Shown here piece after piece: positions 46,172 to 55,305 of a DNA stretch of 64,000 bases. How positions within the stretch are numbered: the stretch's first letter is position 1; every line of letters begins with the position of its first letter. The notes under the pieces are model-generated. The model was not told the DNA's origin. It made no database searches and saw only the letters and a list, made by a program, of their open reading frames with translations. The DNA comes from JAYRWN01 sp041917975 (GTDB taxonomy: Bacteria; Bacteroidota; Bacteroidia; Chitinophagales; Saprospiraceae): the NCBI GenBank assembly GCA_041917975.1, contig JAYRWN010000283.1:1-64000 (forward strand), in the 5' to 3' direction. The position numbers and the translations under genes are program-made.

Positions 46172-47554
46172 TTAATGTCGCCAAAATAATGGAAACCGAT
46201 ACTTAATTGTCAGGGCTAAACTCTCGTGTTTGTAATCTCGTGAATTACGCAGATCAGGAGACAAATAGGCGCTGGAGGTATACCATCTGAGTCCGAATTC
46301 CAGCGAATTAACCCGCCACCCCAAGCCTAGATGATATCCGGCGTGGACCTTGCGGTACAAAGGAAGAGATACCGACGAAGTGACTGTATTAACTGTATTG
46401 GTAATACTCCCATTGGATTTATCAAGAATGGGGTCCCCAGCTTGATTTACACTGACGGCGTCTGACGTGCCAAGCGGTATATCCAGGTCTACGGCGGTCT
46501 GTACACCGGTTTCTATCCATAAATTTGACTTAAGTTTATAACTTATGGAAATCGGAACGGTAAGGTAATTAAGCTGCGATCCAGTCGATTTTTGCCCGGT
46601 ACTGCTCGTGCGGTTTGCATTAAAAAACTCTTGATAATTGTCAACTCCAAATAATAATTGAGGGTTTGACGACGGTCTGAATAATACTTGATTGTAGTTC
46701 CATCGCTGAAAGCCCACTCCTGCAGCAACTTCCAGTTTGGGATAAAGAGCGTAACCAAGTTGTATGCCTATACCAATGGTGTGAAGTCCGGATTTTAGTA
46801 TATCATCTTGACCTATTTTTTGTGAAAAACCGGTTCCTGCTGTGGACTGCATAGCGAGGGTCCAAGGGGTCGTATTTACCCGTGTAAGCGTTTTTGATGT
46901 TATTGGTTGACTGTTAGTAATCTTGGGGCCAATGGAGAGATTCTCCACTTTGAAATTAACCCGCTCAATAAATGATTGCGGTTCAAAATGAGTTGAGTTA
47001 GAATGAGCAATAGCTGGAACATCTGCACGATAAAATGGCAAGAGGGTCTTTTGCACAAGATTATCTGCATCTGGATAGGTGGCAGGGTGAGTAGTGTTGG
47101 TGGCAGAATTAACGGGTTTTGATACTGGTTGATTTAACGTCTTGGCTGAAAATGTATTTTTAGATTTAGAAGGATTTGAATTATCAATGAAAGAGGGAAC
47201 TTTAGCATCTTTATCTTCGGTGACCAGACTGTTTTCGGCAAACTGATGTTGAGGAGTAGTTTCTTCTAAAGTTAACGCATTGGTTTTCCTATTCCCCTCT
47301 TGTGCCCCAGCCTGCGATGCAATTGCCGGCATAACCACCTCTGGTGGTTGGCCAGTACTGAAAGGAATATTAAACAAGCCATAACCGATTAACGCAGCAG
47401 CGGCTAACCACCACCAGGCAACTAATCCACGACGTTTTTTTTGAATTGGCATGTGGATATTTAACATTTGTGCCATCTCCGCCCATCCACGATCCTCTAG
47501 AGCTTTCAGATCATTTTGTTCGTCCGGTATACGGTCTTTGTTGAGCATAGTCAT
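46172..47554 (-). CDS. Single-helix putative anti-sigma factor fused to an outer-membrane beta-barrel-like domain
   Basis: 460 aa. The cytoplasmic N-terminus (about 1-42; DRGWAEMAQMLNIHMPIQKKRR) is followed by one membrane helix (LVAWWWLAAAALIGYGLF, about 44-62). A Ser/Thr/Asn-rich linker (about 65-220) leads to a C-terminal region of amphipathic strands typical of PorT-like outer-membrane barrels (LGIGIQLGYALYPKLEVAAGVGFQ ... YRFPLFWRH). The gene overlaps the ECF sigma gene by 44 bases, so the N-terminus is probably an anti-sigma domain. A protein with both an inner-membrane helix and a barrel is topologically odd. Confidence 0.78.
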   Translation of the reverse strand: MTMLNKDRIPDEQNDLKALEDRGWAEMAQMLNIHMPIQKKRRGLVAWWWLAAAALIGYGLFNIPFSTGQPPEVVMPAIASQAGAQEGNRKTNALTLEETTPQHQFAENSLVTEDKDAKVPSFIDNSNPSKSKNTFSAKTLNQPVSKPVNSATNTTHPATYPDADNLVQKTLLPFYRADVPAIAHSNSTHFEPQSFIERVNFKVENLSIGPKITNSQPITSKTLTRVNTTPWTLAMQSTAGTGFSQKIGQDDILKSGLHTIGIGIQLGYALYPKLEVAAGVGFQRWNYNQVLFRPSSNPQLLFGVDNYQEFFNANRTSSTGQKSTGSQLNYLTVPISISYKLKSNLWIETGVQTAVDLDIPLGTSDAVSVNQAGDPILDKSNGSITNTVNTVTSSVSLPLYRKVHAGYHLGLGWRVNSLEFGLRWYTSSAYLSPDLRNSRDYKHESLALTIKYRFPLFWRH

Positions 47555-48080
47555 TAATCTTTTCTTTTAAAATTTTACGGGCATTGGACAGGTGCCATTT
47601 TGAGGTCCCTTCACTCATCCCTAATTTTTCTCCGATTTCTATATGCGTATAGCCTTCTAAAGCATGTAATAAAAATACTTCTTTGCTAGTGGTAGGTAAT
47701 AATTTTACCAGGCTCATTAAGTCTTCATAAAAGAGGGATTGTACTGCGTTCTCTGGCAACGGCTGATCACGCTCTTCCATAACCAGAAACTTGAGGTAGC
47801 TTTTTTTCGAACGAAAATGATCCGCCAAGGTTCTAAAAATTAACCGCCTGATCCATCCCTCCAAACTACCCCTATTTTCATAAAGATTAATTTTTTGAAA
47901 AACCTTCAAAAATCCCTGGTTCAATACATCCATAACCTCGTCCTCATCGGACATGTATTTTCGACACATAGCCAGCATAGTCGGAAAAAATTTCCGATAA
48001 AGTTGTTCCTGACTTTTACGGTTGTTTTCGACACAACCCCGGATCAGTTCCTGCTCTGCTTGCTCCTTATTGGTCAGCAT
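47511..48080 (-). CDS. ECF-type RNA polymerase sigma factor
   Basis: 189 aa. Region 2 (about 25-90) includes QEQLYRKFFPTMLAMCRKYM, DEDEVMDVLNQGFLKVFQKI and GSLEGWIRRLIFRTLADHFR. Region 4 (about 120-175) has the helix-turn-helix LPTTSKEVFLLHALEGYTHIEIGEKLGMSEGTSKWHLSNARKILK. It belongs to the Bacteroidota ECF group that pairs with membrane-anchored regulators. It starts 4 bases after the upstream beta-barrel-like gene and overlaps the downstream anti-sigma-like gene, so the three are one unit. The recognised promoter is unknown. Confidence 0.94.
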   Translation of the reverse strand: MLTNKEQAEQELIRGCVENNRKSQEQLYRKFFPTMLAMCRKYMSDEDEVMDVLNQGFLKVFQKINLYENRGSLEGWIRRLIFRTLADHFRSKKSYLKFLVMEERDQPLPENAVQSLFYEDLMSLVKLLPTTSKEVFLLHALEGYTHIEIGEKLGMSEGTSKWHLSNARKILKEKINDYAQQRPYTGRTK

Positions 48081-48084
48081 GTAC

Positions 48085-48822
48085 TCAAATAATAAAACCC
48101 AATTTTATATTTAAACGTCTATAATGTATGTTTTGCTCCACGGAGGTTTGATTGCCCAGGTCAGTAATATATCTGATCCGTTGGAAATTATATCCTAAGC
48201 CAAGAGTCATGTTTGCGCCATCTTTAGCCCCAAAGCGATAACCCAGTGACGGAGCCCAATAAAATCCTGACCTGGAATCAGAACGTTCGGTCTGGCGGCC
48301 CGGAAATCCCCAGCCGGCAGACAATGTGTAATAAAGACTGGTCCGCCTTGGCCATAAAAAACCACGTATTTCAGCAGACGAAGCATAAATCAACTCTTGT
48401 TTTCCCGGGTAATAGTGGTGTAAACTTAATCCCACACCCAGCCCTACTAACCGGTGAATACGATAACCAAAAACACCTTTTATCCCTATACCTGGTGTAT
48501 CCTCTGTGCGCTGATCACCACTGATCAGCTCTATCTCTCCAACCGAATAAAATTTTTGATCCATGAACATATATTCTGGTCTTATTCCAGAACGATTGAC
48601 CGCTTCATGACTAATTTTTTTCACCGCACCATAAGGAATTGTAAAAACAACTCCAGATGTATTTCGAAACTCAATGACTTCTCCGTAATCCAAACGAAGG
48701 ATCTGGCCCAGAAAAATACTGCCATTTTTTAAACGGACCTTGTCCAAGATGAGTAAATTGTCCTGTCCGTACAAACCATAGCCTATAGAAAGACAAAGTG
48801 CAAGCGATAACCATGTTTTCAT
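48085..48822 (-). CDS. Secreted protein, putative outer-membrane barrel, function unknown
   Basis: 245 aa with a signal peptide (about 1-20, ending LYGQ). Residues about 25-70 form a small beta domain (VRLKNGSIFLGQILRLDYGEVIEFRNTSGVVFTIPYGAVKKI) resembling Sm-like strands. The remaining 150 residues alternate amphipathic strands with Gly and aromatic residues, ending in an odd-numbered aromatic strand (LNIKLGFII), consistent with an eight-stranded barrel. No family name can be given. It lies 10 bases after the LVIVD gene and 4 bases before the ECF sigma gene. Confidence 0.8.
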   Translation of the reverse strand: MKTWLSLALCLSIGYGLYGQDNLLILDKVRLKNGSIFLGQILRLDYGEVIEFRNTSGVVFTIPYGAVKKISHEAVNRSGIRPEYMFMDQKFYSVGEIELISGDQRTEDTPGIGIKGVFGYRIHRLVGLGVGLSLHHYYPGKQELIYASSAEIRGFLWPRRTSLYYTLSAGWGFPGRQTERSDSRSGFYWAPSLGYRFGAKDGANMTLGLGYNFQRIRYITDLGNQTSVEQNIHYRRLNIKLGFII

Positions 48823-48832
48823 ACCTGATGAA

Positions 48833-50128
48833 TTAATTATTCACGACGGGAATGCGACTTAATTCACGTAGTTTCTTTGGGTTACTAATATCAAATTGAT
48901 AAAATCCATCGCTACCTATGACCAAGGCCGTTTCATTTGGCAGAGTAATAATATCCATGGCCTGGATGTCTTTATTATGGACCAAAAGATTCTGATCTAT
49001 AGATTTATGGTCTGATGCATCAAAGGCTTTTAATCCATAGTTTCCTTCACAGATATAAAGGTTATTCTTGTATTTTGATAGACCATGGGGGTGTTCCATC
49101 GGGTAAGATTTTATCAGTACCGGTAAAGACAAGTTAGAAATATCTACAACATCCAGCTGATTATGGAAAGTTTCGCACGTTGTTCCATCCCTTAGAGTAA
49201 CATATGCCGTCTGATCATCCACATAGACCGGGTCGCAGGCATTGGCATGAGTAAAGGCGGACAACATGGTGGGATTAGAAGGTGTAGAAGCATCAAAGAT
49301 AAACATACCCGATCTTGAACCGATAAATAACTTATCCTTATAGGGGAAAATGGTTTCCAAGCCCCAGCCAAACGGAATATCGTTGGCCAAAAAAGGTTTA
49401 TCCATATTTGATAAATCGAAAACACTTAATTTATATTCATTTAGGATATACAGAAACTGATCGTATTGAGTAAACCGGGCTAAGGATCCGCCAATACCTA
49501 CGTTACTTAATGCTTTGGATACCGAGCTGGCATTAACGCTTGAGAGATCCACGCGGGTGTCGAAAAACTCGCGCCCGGCCAGTAGCTGTCCGTTAGCTAA
49601 TCTAATCCAAGGCTGACCTGCTTGAATATTCGTACATTCTGAAACGGTAACTTCATGACTGGGAAGGTAATAAACCAAATAGTTCCCTGACCCATCCGAT
49701 CCATATAAATTAAATGTTTCCTGAAGGCGAGTTCGCAATTTGGGCTGATAAATATCCTTAATGCTGATAAACAGAAGATCCGTGTAGGAATCGGCCATTA
49801 AAATATCGTCGCGTATTTCGATATCCACATTGCCGGGAATTTCCAAAAAGGTGATTTTTACCGGATGGGATTGATCAGAATTATCATACACATGGATGCC
49901 CTCCCGTTGTTCGTTAATGAGTAAGTAGTTTTTATAAAAATAGATTTTACCCGGATGGACTAATTCACGGTTAATAGTCGAACTGATTTCGGAAACACGG
50001 AACTCTTTACCGGCTTTGTATACCGGGTTTAAAGCAATGTAGCGGTAAATCTGTTCGCAATCATCCTTCAGACAACCACTCAAGAAAAATGCGGCAAACA
50101 ATGCGGTGAAAGTTAAATATTTGTTCAT
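48833..50128 (-). CDS. LVIVD-repeat lipoprotein
   Basis: 431 aa from the ATG at 50128, which gives a lipoprotein signal (FTALFAAFFLSGC, Cys19); an ATG at 50143 adds five residues. The mature protein is a beta-propeller of LVIVD repeats: GIHVYDNSDQSHPVKIT, LFISIKDIYQPKL, LSVFDLSNMDKPF, MFIFDASTPSNP, LDVVDISNLSLPVLI, LKAFDASDH and FYQFDISNPKKLREL. Function is unknown; such proteins are surface or periplasmic. It is the first gene of a four-gene operon with the ECF sigma factor, preceded by a TGA-N6-TCA dyad and lacking a TAnnTTTG box. Confidence 0.9.
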   Translation of the reverse strand: MNKYLTFTALFAAFFLSGCLKDDCEQIYRYIALNPVYKAGKEFRVSEISSTINRELVHPGKIYFYKNYLLINEQREGIHVYDNSDQSHPVKITFLEIPGNVDIEIRDDILMADSYTDLLFISIKDIYQPKLRTRLQETFNLYGSDGSGNYLVYYLPSHEVTVSECTNIQAGQPWIRLANGQLLAGREFFDTRVDLSSVNASSVSKALSNVGIGGSLARFTQYDQFLYILNEYKLSVFDLSNMDKPFLANDIPFGWGLETIFPYKDKLFIGSRSGMFIFDASTPSNPTMLSAFTHANACDPVYVDDQTAYVTLRDGTTCETFHNQLDVVDISNLSLPVLIKSYPMEHPHGLSKYKNNLYICEGNYGLKAFDASDHKSIDQNLLVHNKDIQAMDIITLPNETALVIGSDGFYQFDISNPKKLRELSRIPVVNN

Positions 50129-50151
50129 AACATCTATTTTCATCTAAGACG

Positions 50152-50166
50152 TTATGATAATTTTCA
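50152..50166 (-). promoter_or_regulatory. Crp/Fnr-like dyad upstream of the LVIVD/ECF operon
   Basis: The minus strand reads TGAAAATTATCATAA then CGTC, identical over 15 bases to the site before the CDGSH gene. The centre lies about 30 bases before the ATG at 50128. In this copy the flanks extend the dyad to GTTGA on one side and TCATAAC on the other. Confidence 0.45.
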
Positions 50167-50209
50167 ACCGTTGGTAATTGTCCAATAAATTTTAAGGAAG
50201 CACAAATAT

Positions 50210-51316
50210 CTATTTATCCAGCTTGTTAATTTCATCGTACAAGGCTTTAAAGGCCTCGACATAATTTCCCCCACGTCCGGTATTCACCGTTTTAAGGCCA
50301 TAAAACTGATCAATAAAGTCTTCCGCGCTTACCCAGGTGGTATGCAACATGCCTTGGTAATTATCTTTTACTGCCTTGGTGGCATTCTTTCTAAAATCTA
50401 CCATCATCTCTAATTGTTTTTTAGTAACCTCAGGGAAACGCCAGGGACAAGTGACCACCCGGAACCCTTTCATCGCAAAAAGCACGGCGGTTGGATCGGC
50501 CCGTTCATAGTGCCAATCGTTAATCACTACTTCTTTGGGAATAAGGTCAATGGCGCGGGCCGTATTATTATAGCTGGCCTCCCACAACCCAATACCGGTG
50601 GCTCGGCCGTCTAACAAACGATCACCCCATATCCATAACTCCTTACCAGACTTGGCTAAATGCTGGTGCAGTTTCGTCACCTCACCGGCAAATAATTCTG
50701 CATGGTCCAATCCGGCACAACGAGGGCATTTTTCCTCGCCTAAATAAAATACTTCATCCATACCGGCATGAAAAGCATCAGCTTCAAAAACTTCTACAAT
50801 TTCATCTATGGCATCAAAAACAACTTGATGAACGTCCGGATGGAGTGGACAATAACTTAAACAATACAGACCCCATTCATTGGGCCACTTTAATTGGCCT
50901 GATCCGCTTTCCATGGGAACCCAGGGTGTTTCATTGAACTGCGGATAGGCCTTAAGCAACATTCCAATCTGTTGAAACCATGACTGGTGGCCAAGCATAT
51001 TAATCTGTGGTATTAAACGGATTCCTCCGGTACGACAGACCGACACAATTTTTTTTATATCCGCTTTAGATAAAGCACCTTCGGCTCTAAGCTCCGGGCG
51101 TTTATCAAACTGATACCGGTAATCGATTAAGACCAAAAGCGTGTTAACCTTGCGCGGGACCAATTCATTCCGAATGAAATTCACGAAACGGTCCACATTT
51201 TCTGGTTTTGGAGCAGACAAACTCAATCCACGTATGGGTAAAATGGAATCCAAATTGTTCTGTGCCGAAAGGGAGAAAAAGCTACAAATGACCCAAACAA
51301 AAACTATGTTTTTCAT
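50210..51316 (-). CDS. Secreted GH20-like beta-N-acetylhexosaminidase-type protein
   Basis: 368 aa from the ATG at 51316, which yields a signal peptide (IVFVWVICSFFSLSAQ); a longer frame upstream overlaps the methyltransferase and lacks a signal. The TIM-barrel resembles GH20: RGLSLSAPKPENVDRFV, GIRLIPQINMLGHQSW, and the catalytic Asp-Glu pair D187-E188 in AFHAGMDEVFYLG. A C-x2-C (KCPRC) follows the catalytic pair. It is shorter than typical GH20 enzymes and lacks their N-terminal domain. Substrate assignment to hexosaminides is inferred from the D-E motif. Confidence 0.82.
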   Translation of the reverse strand: MKNIVFVWVICSFFSLSAQNNLDSILPIRGLSLSAPKPENVDRFVNFIRNELVPRKVNTLLVLIDYRYQFDKRPELRAEGALSKADIKKIVSVCRTGGIRLIPQINMLGHQSWFQQIGMLLKAYPQFNETPWVPMESGSGQLKWPNEWGLYCLSYCPLHPDVHQVVFDAIDEIVEVFEADAFHAGMDEVFYLGEEKCPRCAGLDHAELFAGEVTKLHQHLAKSGKELWIWGDRLLDGRATGIGLWEASYNNTARAIDLIPKEVVINDWHYERADPTAVLFAMKGFRVVTCPWRFPEVTKKQLEMMVDFRKNATKAVKDNYQGMLHTTWVSAEDFIDQFYGLKTVNTGRGGNYVEAFKALYDEINKLDK

Positions 51317-51416
51317 AGCTAAAAATTTTATCGGATAATTTAAGCATAAATTAGTTTCACTTCCATTGATCTTAATCCTTAAGCGCCAAACCATTCCTCT
51401 GGTTAAATAATAATGG

Positions 51417-52229
51417 TCAGGTTTTCTGCCCTTCTGCGACATTCATGGCGTACCAAATAGCCGCCCCGGGCAGTGTTTTCCATTGATCAAAATTTTCGAT
51501 TCCTAACAGAAATGACCTTTTGTCAATCAGTTTATGCTCCAAAATAAGTTCTTTGCTTCCTTCCAAAATACCAATAATGTTATCAACAAAACTTCCAAAC
51601 AGAGGATCGGCATAGGTACATCCGAAAAAGATATAATCATTGTGAACTTTGTCCAAGCCCGCTTCATGCAGGAGGTGTACAAGCCGTCGACCGACAAACG
51701 GATCATTACCAATACGATCATAACTTCGACAATACGCAGTCCACAATTGGCCAAACCCGGGGACAGCAGGATATAGCTGAAACTGGGCATGGTCATCATC
51801 CATCAGTACAATTCTTCCATTGGTTTTTGCGGCAGCCACCATTTGATTGACTACCTGATCGGGATGCTTAACATGTTCAAGGAGGAAGCGGGTATAAATC
51901 AAGTCAAAAGAACCCCATTCCAAGTCAGATAAAGGTAAATTATAGGCACTCCCCTGCCGGAATTCCACCAGGTCATTTTGAATGACTTGTTCTCGTGCTT
52001 TTGATAATTGGCGTACGTCAATTTCCACACCTACCGCGCGTCCGGTGGGTTTGACCAGCTGTGCCACCTGGGCTGTTAATTGGCCCAACCCACACCCTAC
52101 ATCCAGTACATGTTGATTTTCACGAACCTGCAGTTTAGTCAAACACCGCGCATTCAACAAATCGTTGAGCGTACTAAGCCGCTTCTGTTCATCCTCTGAG
52201 TATCCATGGATATAATGGTCTTGGCTCAT
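51417..52229 (-). CDS. Class I SAM-dependent methyltransferase
   Basis: 270 aa from the ATG at 52229 (an in-frame start at 52292 adds an unlikely extension). Rossmann SAM-binding motif I is VLDVGCGLGQ (41-50), with motif II VGVEIDVRQL and the DLIYTRFLLEHVKHP strand of methyltransferase type 11/25. The substrate is unknown. No neighbouring biosynthetic genes help. It lies downstream of glnA beyond a terminator, so it is transcribed separately. Confidence 0.87.
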   Translation of the reverse strand: MSQDHYIHGYSEDEQKRLSTLNDLLNARCLTKLQVRENQHVLDVGCGLGQLTAQVAQLVKPTGRAVGVEIDVRQLSKAREQVIQNDLVEFRQGSAYNLPLSDLEWGSFDLIYTRFLLEHVKHPDQVVNQMVAAAKTNGRIVLMDDDHAQFQLYPAVPGFGQLWTAYCRSYDRIGNDPFVGRRLVHLLHEAGLDKVHNDYIFFGCTYADPLFGSFVDNIIGILEGSKELILEHKLIDKRSFLLGIENFDQWKTLPGAAIWYAMNVAEGQKT

Positions 52230-52312
52230 GTTAAGGTTTTTGTTAAGTCCAAATATATTAACAACAGAGCGACCGAAGCGGATGATCTGCATCGCCTATA
52301 AAAGAAAAAAAA

Positions 52313-52337
52313 GCTGTCCAAACTAATGTTGGACAGC
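52313..52337 (-). terminator. Terminator of glnA
   Basis: TTGGACAGC (52329-52337) pairs with GCTGTCCAA (52313-52321), a 9-bp perfect stem and 7-base loop. On the minus strand it is followed by eight T residues, a standard intrinsic terminator about 50 bases after the glnA stop. Confidence 0.92.
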
Positions 52338-52385
52338 AAGCCCTAACCAAAATGAATAATAAAAAGCCTTTATTCTTAAGACCGT

Positions 52386-53387
52386 TTACTTGACTAAGTG
52401 AACGGTTTGGATAATTCTACCTGCCACCAAATAAGGGTTAGCATTGGCTGCCGGACGACGGTCTTCCAGATAACCTTTCCAGTTTTCGATTACAGCTACC
52501 GGAATTCGGATGGAAGCACCCCGATCACTTACACCAAAGCTAAATTTTTTGATGCTTTGCGTTTCGTGCAGACCAGTCAAACGCTGATCGTTATCTGATC
52601 CGTAAACGGCGATATGTTCTTTTTGTAATGGACGGAAAGCTTCACAAATCCCAATCATGTAGTCTTTACCACCTTTTTCACGCATTTTCTTATTAGAGAA
52701 ATTGCAGTGCATACCTGAACCGTTCCAGTTACCTTTTACAGGTTTTGGATGGATATTTACTTTAATACCGTATTTTTCACACACCCGATATAACAAATAT
52801 CTGGCCAACCAAACATCATCACCTGCCTTTTTAGCCCCTTTTGCAAAACATTGAAACTCCCATTGACCAATAAGTACTTCGGCGTTGATACCGGTAATAC
52901 CTAATCCGGCCTCCAGGCACAAATCTAGATGTTCCTCTATAATTTCGCGTGCTACCACATTGCCGCTGCCCACAGCGCAATAGTAAGGTCCCTGAGGACG
53001 TGGGTATCCTTTTTCAGGAAAACCCAAAGGTAACCCATCTTCTTCCAGGACATACTCCTGTTCGAAACCAAACCAAAAATCTTCATCATCCTGCAAACCT
53101 GCTCGGTGATTGGTAGAATGGGGAGTTCCATCTGGATTTAACACTTCACACATAACCAGGTATCCGTTCTTACGGGCAGCATCCGGATAAACTGAAACTG
53201 GTTTTAATAAACAGTCAGAAGAATGTCCGTCAGCTTGATTGGTGGAACTTCCATCAAACGACCAAATCGGTAATGCCTCAACCTCACCGTTATACTTTGG
53301 TAATTCGATAATTTTGGTTTTACTCCGTATATTCGGTTCTGGCTTATTACCATCGAGCCAGATGTATTCAAATTTGAGCTTTGCCAT
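52386..53387 (-). CDS. glnA: Glutamine synthetase, type II (eukaryote-like)
   Basis: ATP-dependent ligation of ammonia to glutamate. It has 333 aa, the GSII length, not the 470 of GSI or 700 of GSIII. Motifs: beta-grasp LPIWSFDGSSTNQADG (40-55), FWFGFEQEYVL (metal-binding Glu residues), GINAEVLIGQWEFQ, NGSGMHCNFS, and the ATP-site SDRGASIRIP. GSII lacks the adenylylation Tyr site, so control is probably transcriptional or by feedback. It is transcribed alone with a -7 box at 53423-53430. Confidence 0.97.
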   Translation of the reverse strand: MAKLKFEYIWLDGNKPEPNIRSKTKIIELPKYNGEVEALPIWSFDGSSTNQADGHSSDCLLKPVSVYPDAARKNGYLVMCEVLNPDGTPHSTNHRAGLQDDEDFWFGFEQEYVLEEDGLPLGFPEKGYPRPQGPYYCAVGSGNVVAREIIEEHLDLCLEAGLGITGINAEVLIGQWEFQCFAKGAKKAGDDVWLARYLLYRVCEKYGIKVNIHPKPVKGNWNGSGMHCNFSNKKMREKGGKDYMIGICEAFRPLQKEHIAVYGSDNDQRLTGLHETQSIKKFSFGVSDRGASIRIPVAVIENWKGYLEDRRPAANANPYLVAGRIIQTVHLVK

Positions 53388-53422
53388 GCGTTAAATATTT
53401 TTGGTTTAAATAAAATTGATGG

Positions 53423-53430
53423 TGCAAATG
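53423..53430 (-). promoter_or_regulatory. -7 box for glnA
   Basis: The minus strand reads TACATTTG, matching TAnnTTTG, 35 bases before the glnA start codon. No nitrogen-control palindrome was recognised. Confidence 0.5.
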
Positions 53431-53610
53431 TAGGGGGCCCCAATGGTTGCACAGTATGATTATCTTTATAAAAATGTGACCTCCAATCAGGCACATAATA
53501 TATATAATTATCTGTCTATCTGCACTTTGAAAAAGATTCAATTGTCAAATCCAAATTGAAATCGGGTCTAAAAAAGTCCGAAAATGCAAAAAAAAAGGGC
53601 TCTAGATGCC

Positions 53611-53618
53611 TATATTTG
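53611..53618 (+). promoter_or_regulatory. -7 box upstream of the helical-repeat gene
   Basis: TATATTTG (TAnnTTTG) ends 20 bases before the ATG at 53639. It lies within a longer open frame starting at 53606, which argues that the later ATG is the real start. Confidence 0.5.
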
Positions 53619-53638
53619 AACTAAACTCAGCCCTGTTT

Positions 53639-55222
53639 ATGCCAATTTCCCAGTCTGATCATCTTTTTGACCTGGTCAATAGTCTGACCAAGGCGGAAAA
53701 AAGGAATTTTAAGTTATATGCAAACCGTTTAAATAAGGAAGGTGATACCAAATTCATCACGTTGTTTGACATCCTAGACAAACAAAAAGAATATAATGAA
53801 GAAGCCGTGATGCATAAAATGCCTGAGATGAACAAAACTCAATTTTCCAATCTCAGGCGGCATCTTTATTCACAGATACTCACCTCCCTAAGGCTTATAT
53901 ATATATCCAAGAATATTGATATCCAGATCCGTGAGCAGGTAGATTTTGCCCGTATTCTTTATGAAAAAGGTTTATACATGCAAAGTCTGAAACTTTTAGA
54001 ACGTACCAAACAATGGGCCATTGAAACCCATCAGGACTTTTTGCTGATCGACATTCTGGAGTTTCAAAAACTCATAGAAAGCCGCCACATCACACGCTCC
54101 AGAAAGGTCAAGAATAAGATGGAAAATTTGATTGATGAATCATCCAAACATAATGAACTTAGCCTTAATGTAAGCAACCTGGCCAATTTATGTCTAAAGA
54201 TTCATGGCTGGTACATCCAATATGGTCACATCCGCAACGATAAGGATCGAATCACTGTCAGCGAATACTTTCACAGCGGTCTAAAAGAGATTAAGACCGA
54301 CCAGCTGACATTTTTTGAAGAAGTTTACCTGAATCAAAGTTATGTATGGTACCATTATATCCTTCTGGATTTTATCAGTTGTTATCAGTATGCCGCCAAT
54401 TGGGTGGATTGTTTTGAACGAGAACCGGATATGATGGATAAGGATCCTGATTTGTATATGCGGGGATTACACTACCAGTTGACCAGCCTATTTAACCTGA
54501 AGTGCTATGTGGAACTTAAGGAGGCCATTGGACGGTTTGAACGATTCTATGCCAAATATGCAGAGGGGTTCAACCGTACCTCGGAAATCATCTTTTTTCT
54601 ATACTATTATTCGGCAAAATTAAATCAACACTTCATCGAAGGAAATTTTGAGGAAGGTATAGTATTAGTAGATGAGGTAAATAAAAAATTAAGTGACTTA
54701 GAACATCATCTTGATCCTCACCGTATTATGGTGTTTTATTACAAAATAGCTTGGATGTACTTTGGAGCAAAAAAATATAGCAAGTCGTTGGATTATTTGA
54801 ATAAAATCATTTATCTCGATCTCGGCCATTTGCGGGAAGATATTCAATCGTATGCCAGGTTATTGTCGTTGTTAGTACATTATGAACTTAAAAACTTTCA
54901 GCTCCTGGAATATCAGATTCAAAGTGTCATGCGCTTCATGTCCAAAATGGAAGATTTGAACACCATGCAAAAGGAAATCTTAAATTTTCTAAGCCGTATC
55001 CTTTTTAAAGATAATTTGACGGTGAATAACGAAATGATTCGTTTTCGCAAGAAACTTGAAAAACAAGTTCACCACCAAGCCGAAACAAAATCCTTTGTCT
55101 ATCTAGACGTGCTGGCTTGGTTAGATAGTAAGATTCAAAAAGTCGATCTATCTGTCATTGTCCGAGAAAATTTTAAAAAAATTAGTGCCATAAGCATTAA
55201 AACATTAGAAAAGGCGCGTTAA
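53639..55222 (+). CDS. Large cytoplasmic helical-repeat protein, function unknown
   Basis: 527 aa from the ATG at 53639 (11 residues longer if read from 53606, but a -7 box lies in that extension). No signal peptide or membrane helix. The first 100 residues resemble a conserved cap: DLVNSLTKAEKRNFKLYANR, KFITLFDILDKQKEYNEEA and LRRHLYSQILTSLRLIY. The remainder is a series of helix pairs of about 35 residues with TPR-like spacing (FARILYEKGLYMQSLKLLER, IAWMYFGAKKYSKSLDYLNK). It is probably a protein-protein scaffold; no family function is known to me. It ends 319 bases before the arginine operon. Confidence 0.85.
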   Translation: MPISQSDHLFDLVNSLTKAEKRNFKLYANRLNKEGDTKFITLFDILDKQKEYNEEAVMHKMPEMNKTQFSNLRRHLYSQILTSLRLIYISKNIDIQIREQVDFARILYEKGLYMQSLKLLERTKQWAIETHQDFLLIDILEFQKLIESRHITRSRKVKNKMENLIDESSKHNELSLNVSNLANLCLKIHGWYIQYGHIRNDKDRITVSEYFHSGLKEIKTDQLTFFEEVYLNQSYVWYHYILLDFISCYQYAANWVDCFEREPDMMDKDPDLYMRGLHYQLTSLFNLKCYVELKEAIGRFERFYAKYAEGFNRTSEIIFFLYYYSAKLNQHFIEGNFEEGIVLVDEVNKKLSDLEHHLDPHRIMVFYYKIAWMYFGAKKYSKSLDYLNKIIYLDLGHLREDIQSYARLLSLLVHYELKNFQLLEYQIQSVMRFMSKMEDLNTMQKEILNFLSRILFKDNLTVNNEMIRFRKKLEKQVHHQAETKSFVYLDVLAWLDSKIQKVDLSVIVRENFKKISAISIKTLEKAR

Positions 55223-55305
55223 TCCGGCCGATCTACTCCGATGGAGGTGTTACTCCCAAGCTCATCAGACAACCTCATTTCTTACAGCATTTGTTAACTG
55301 TTTTA

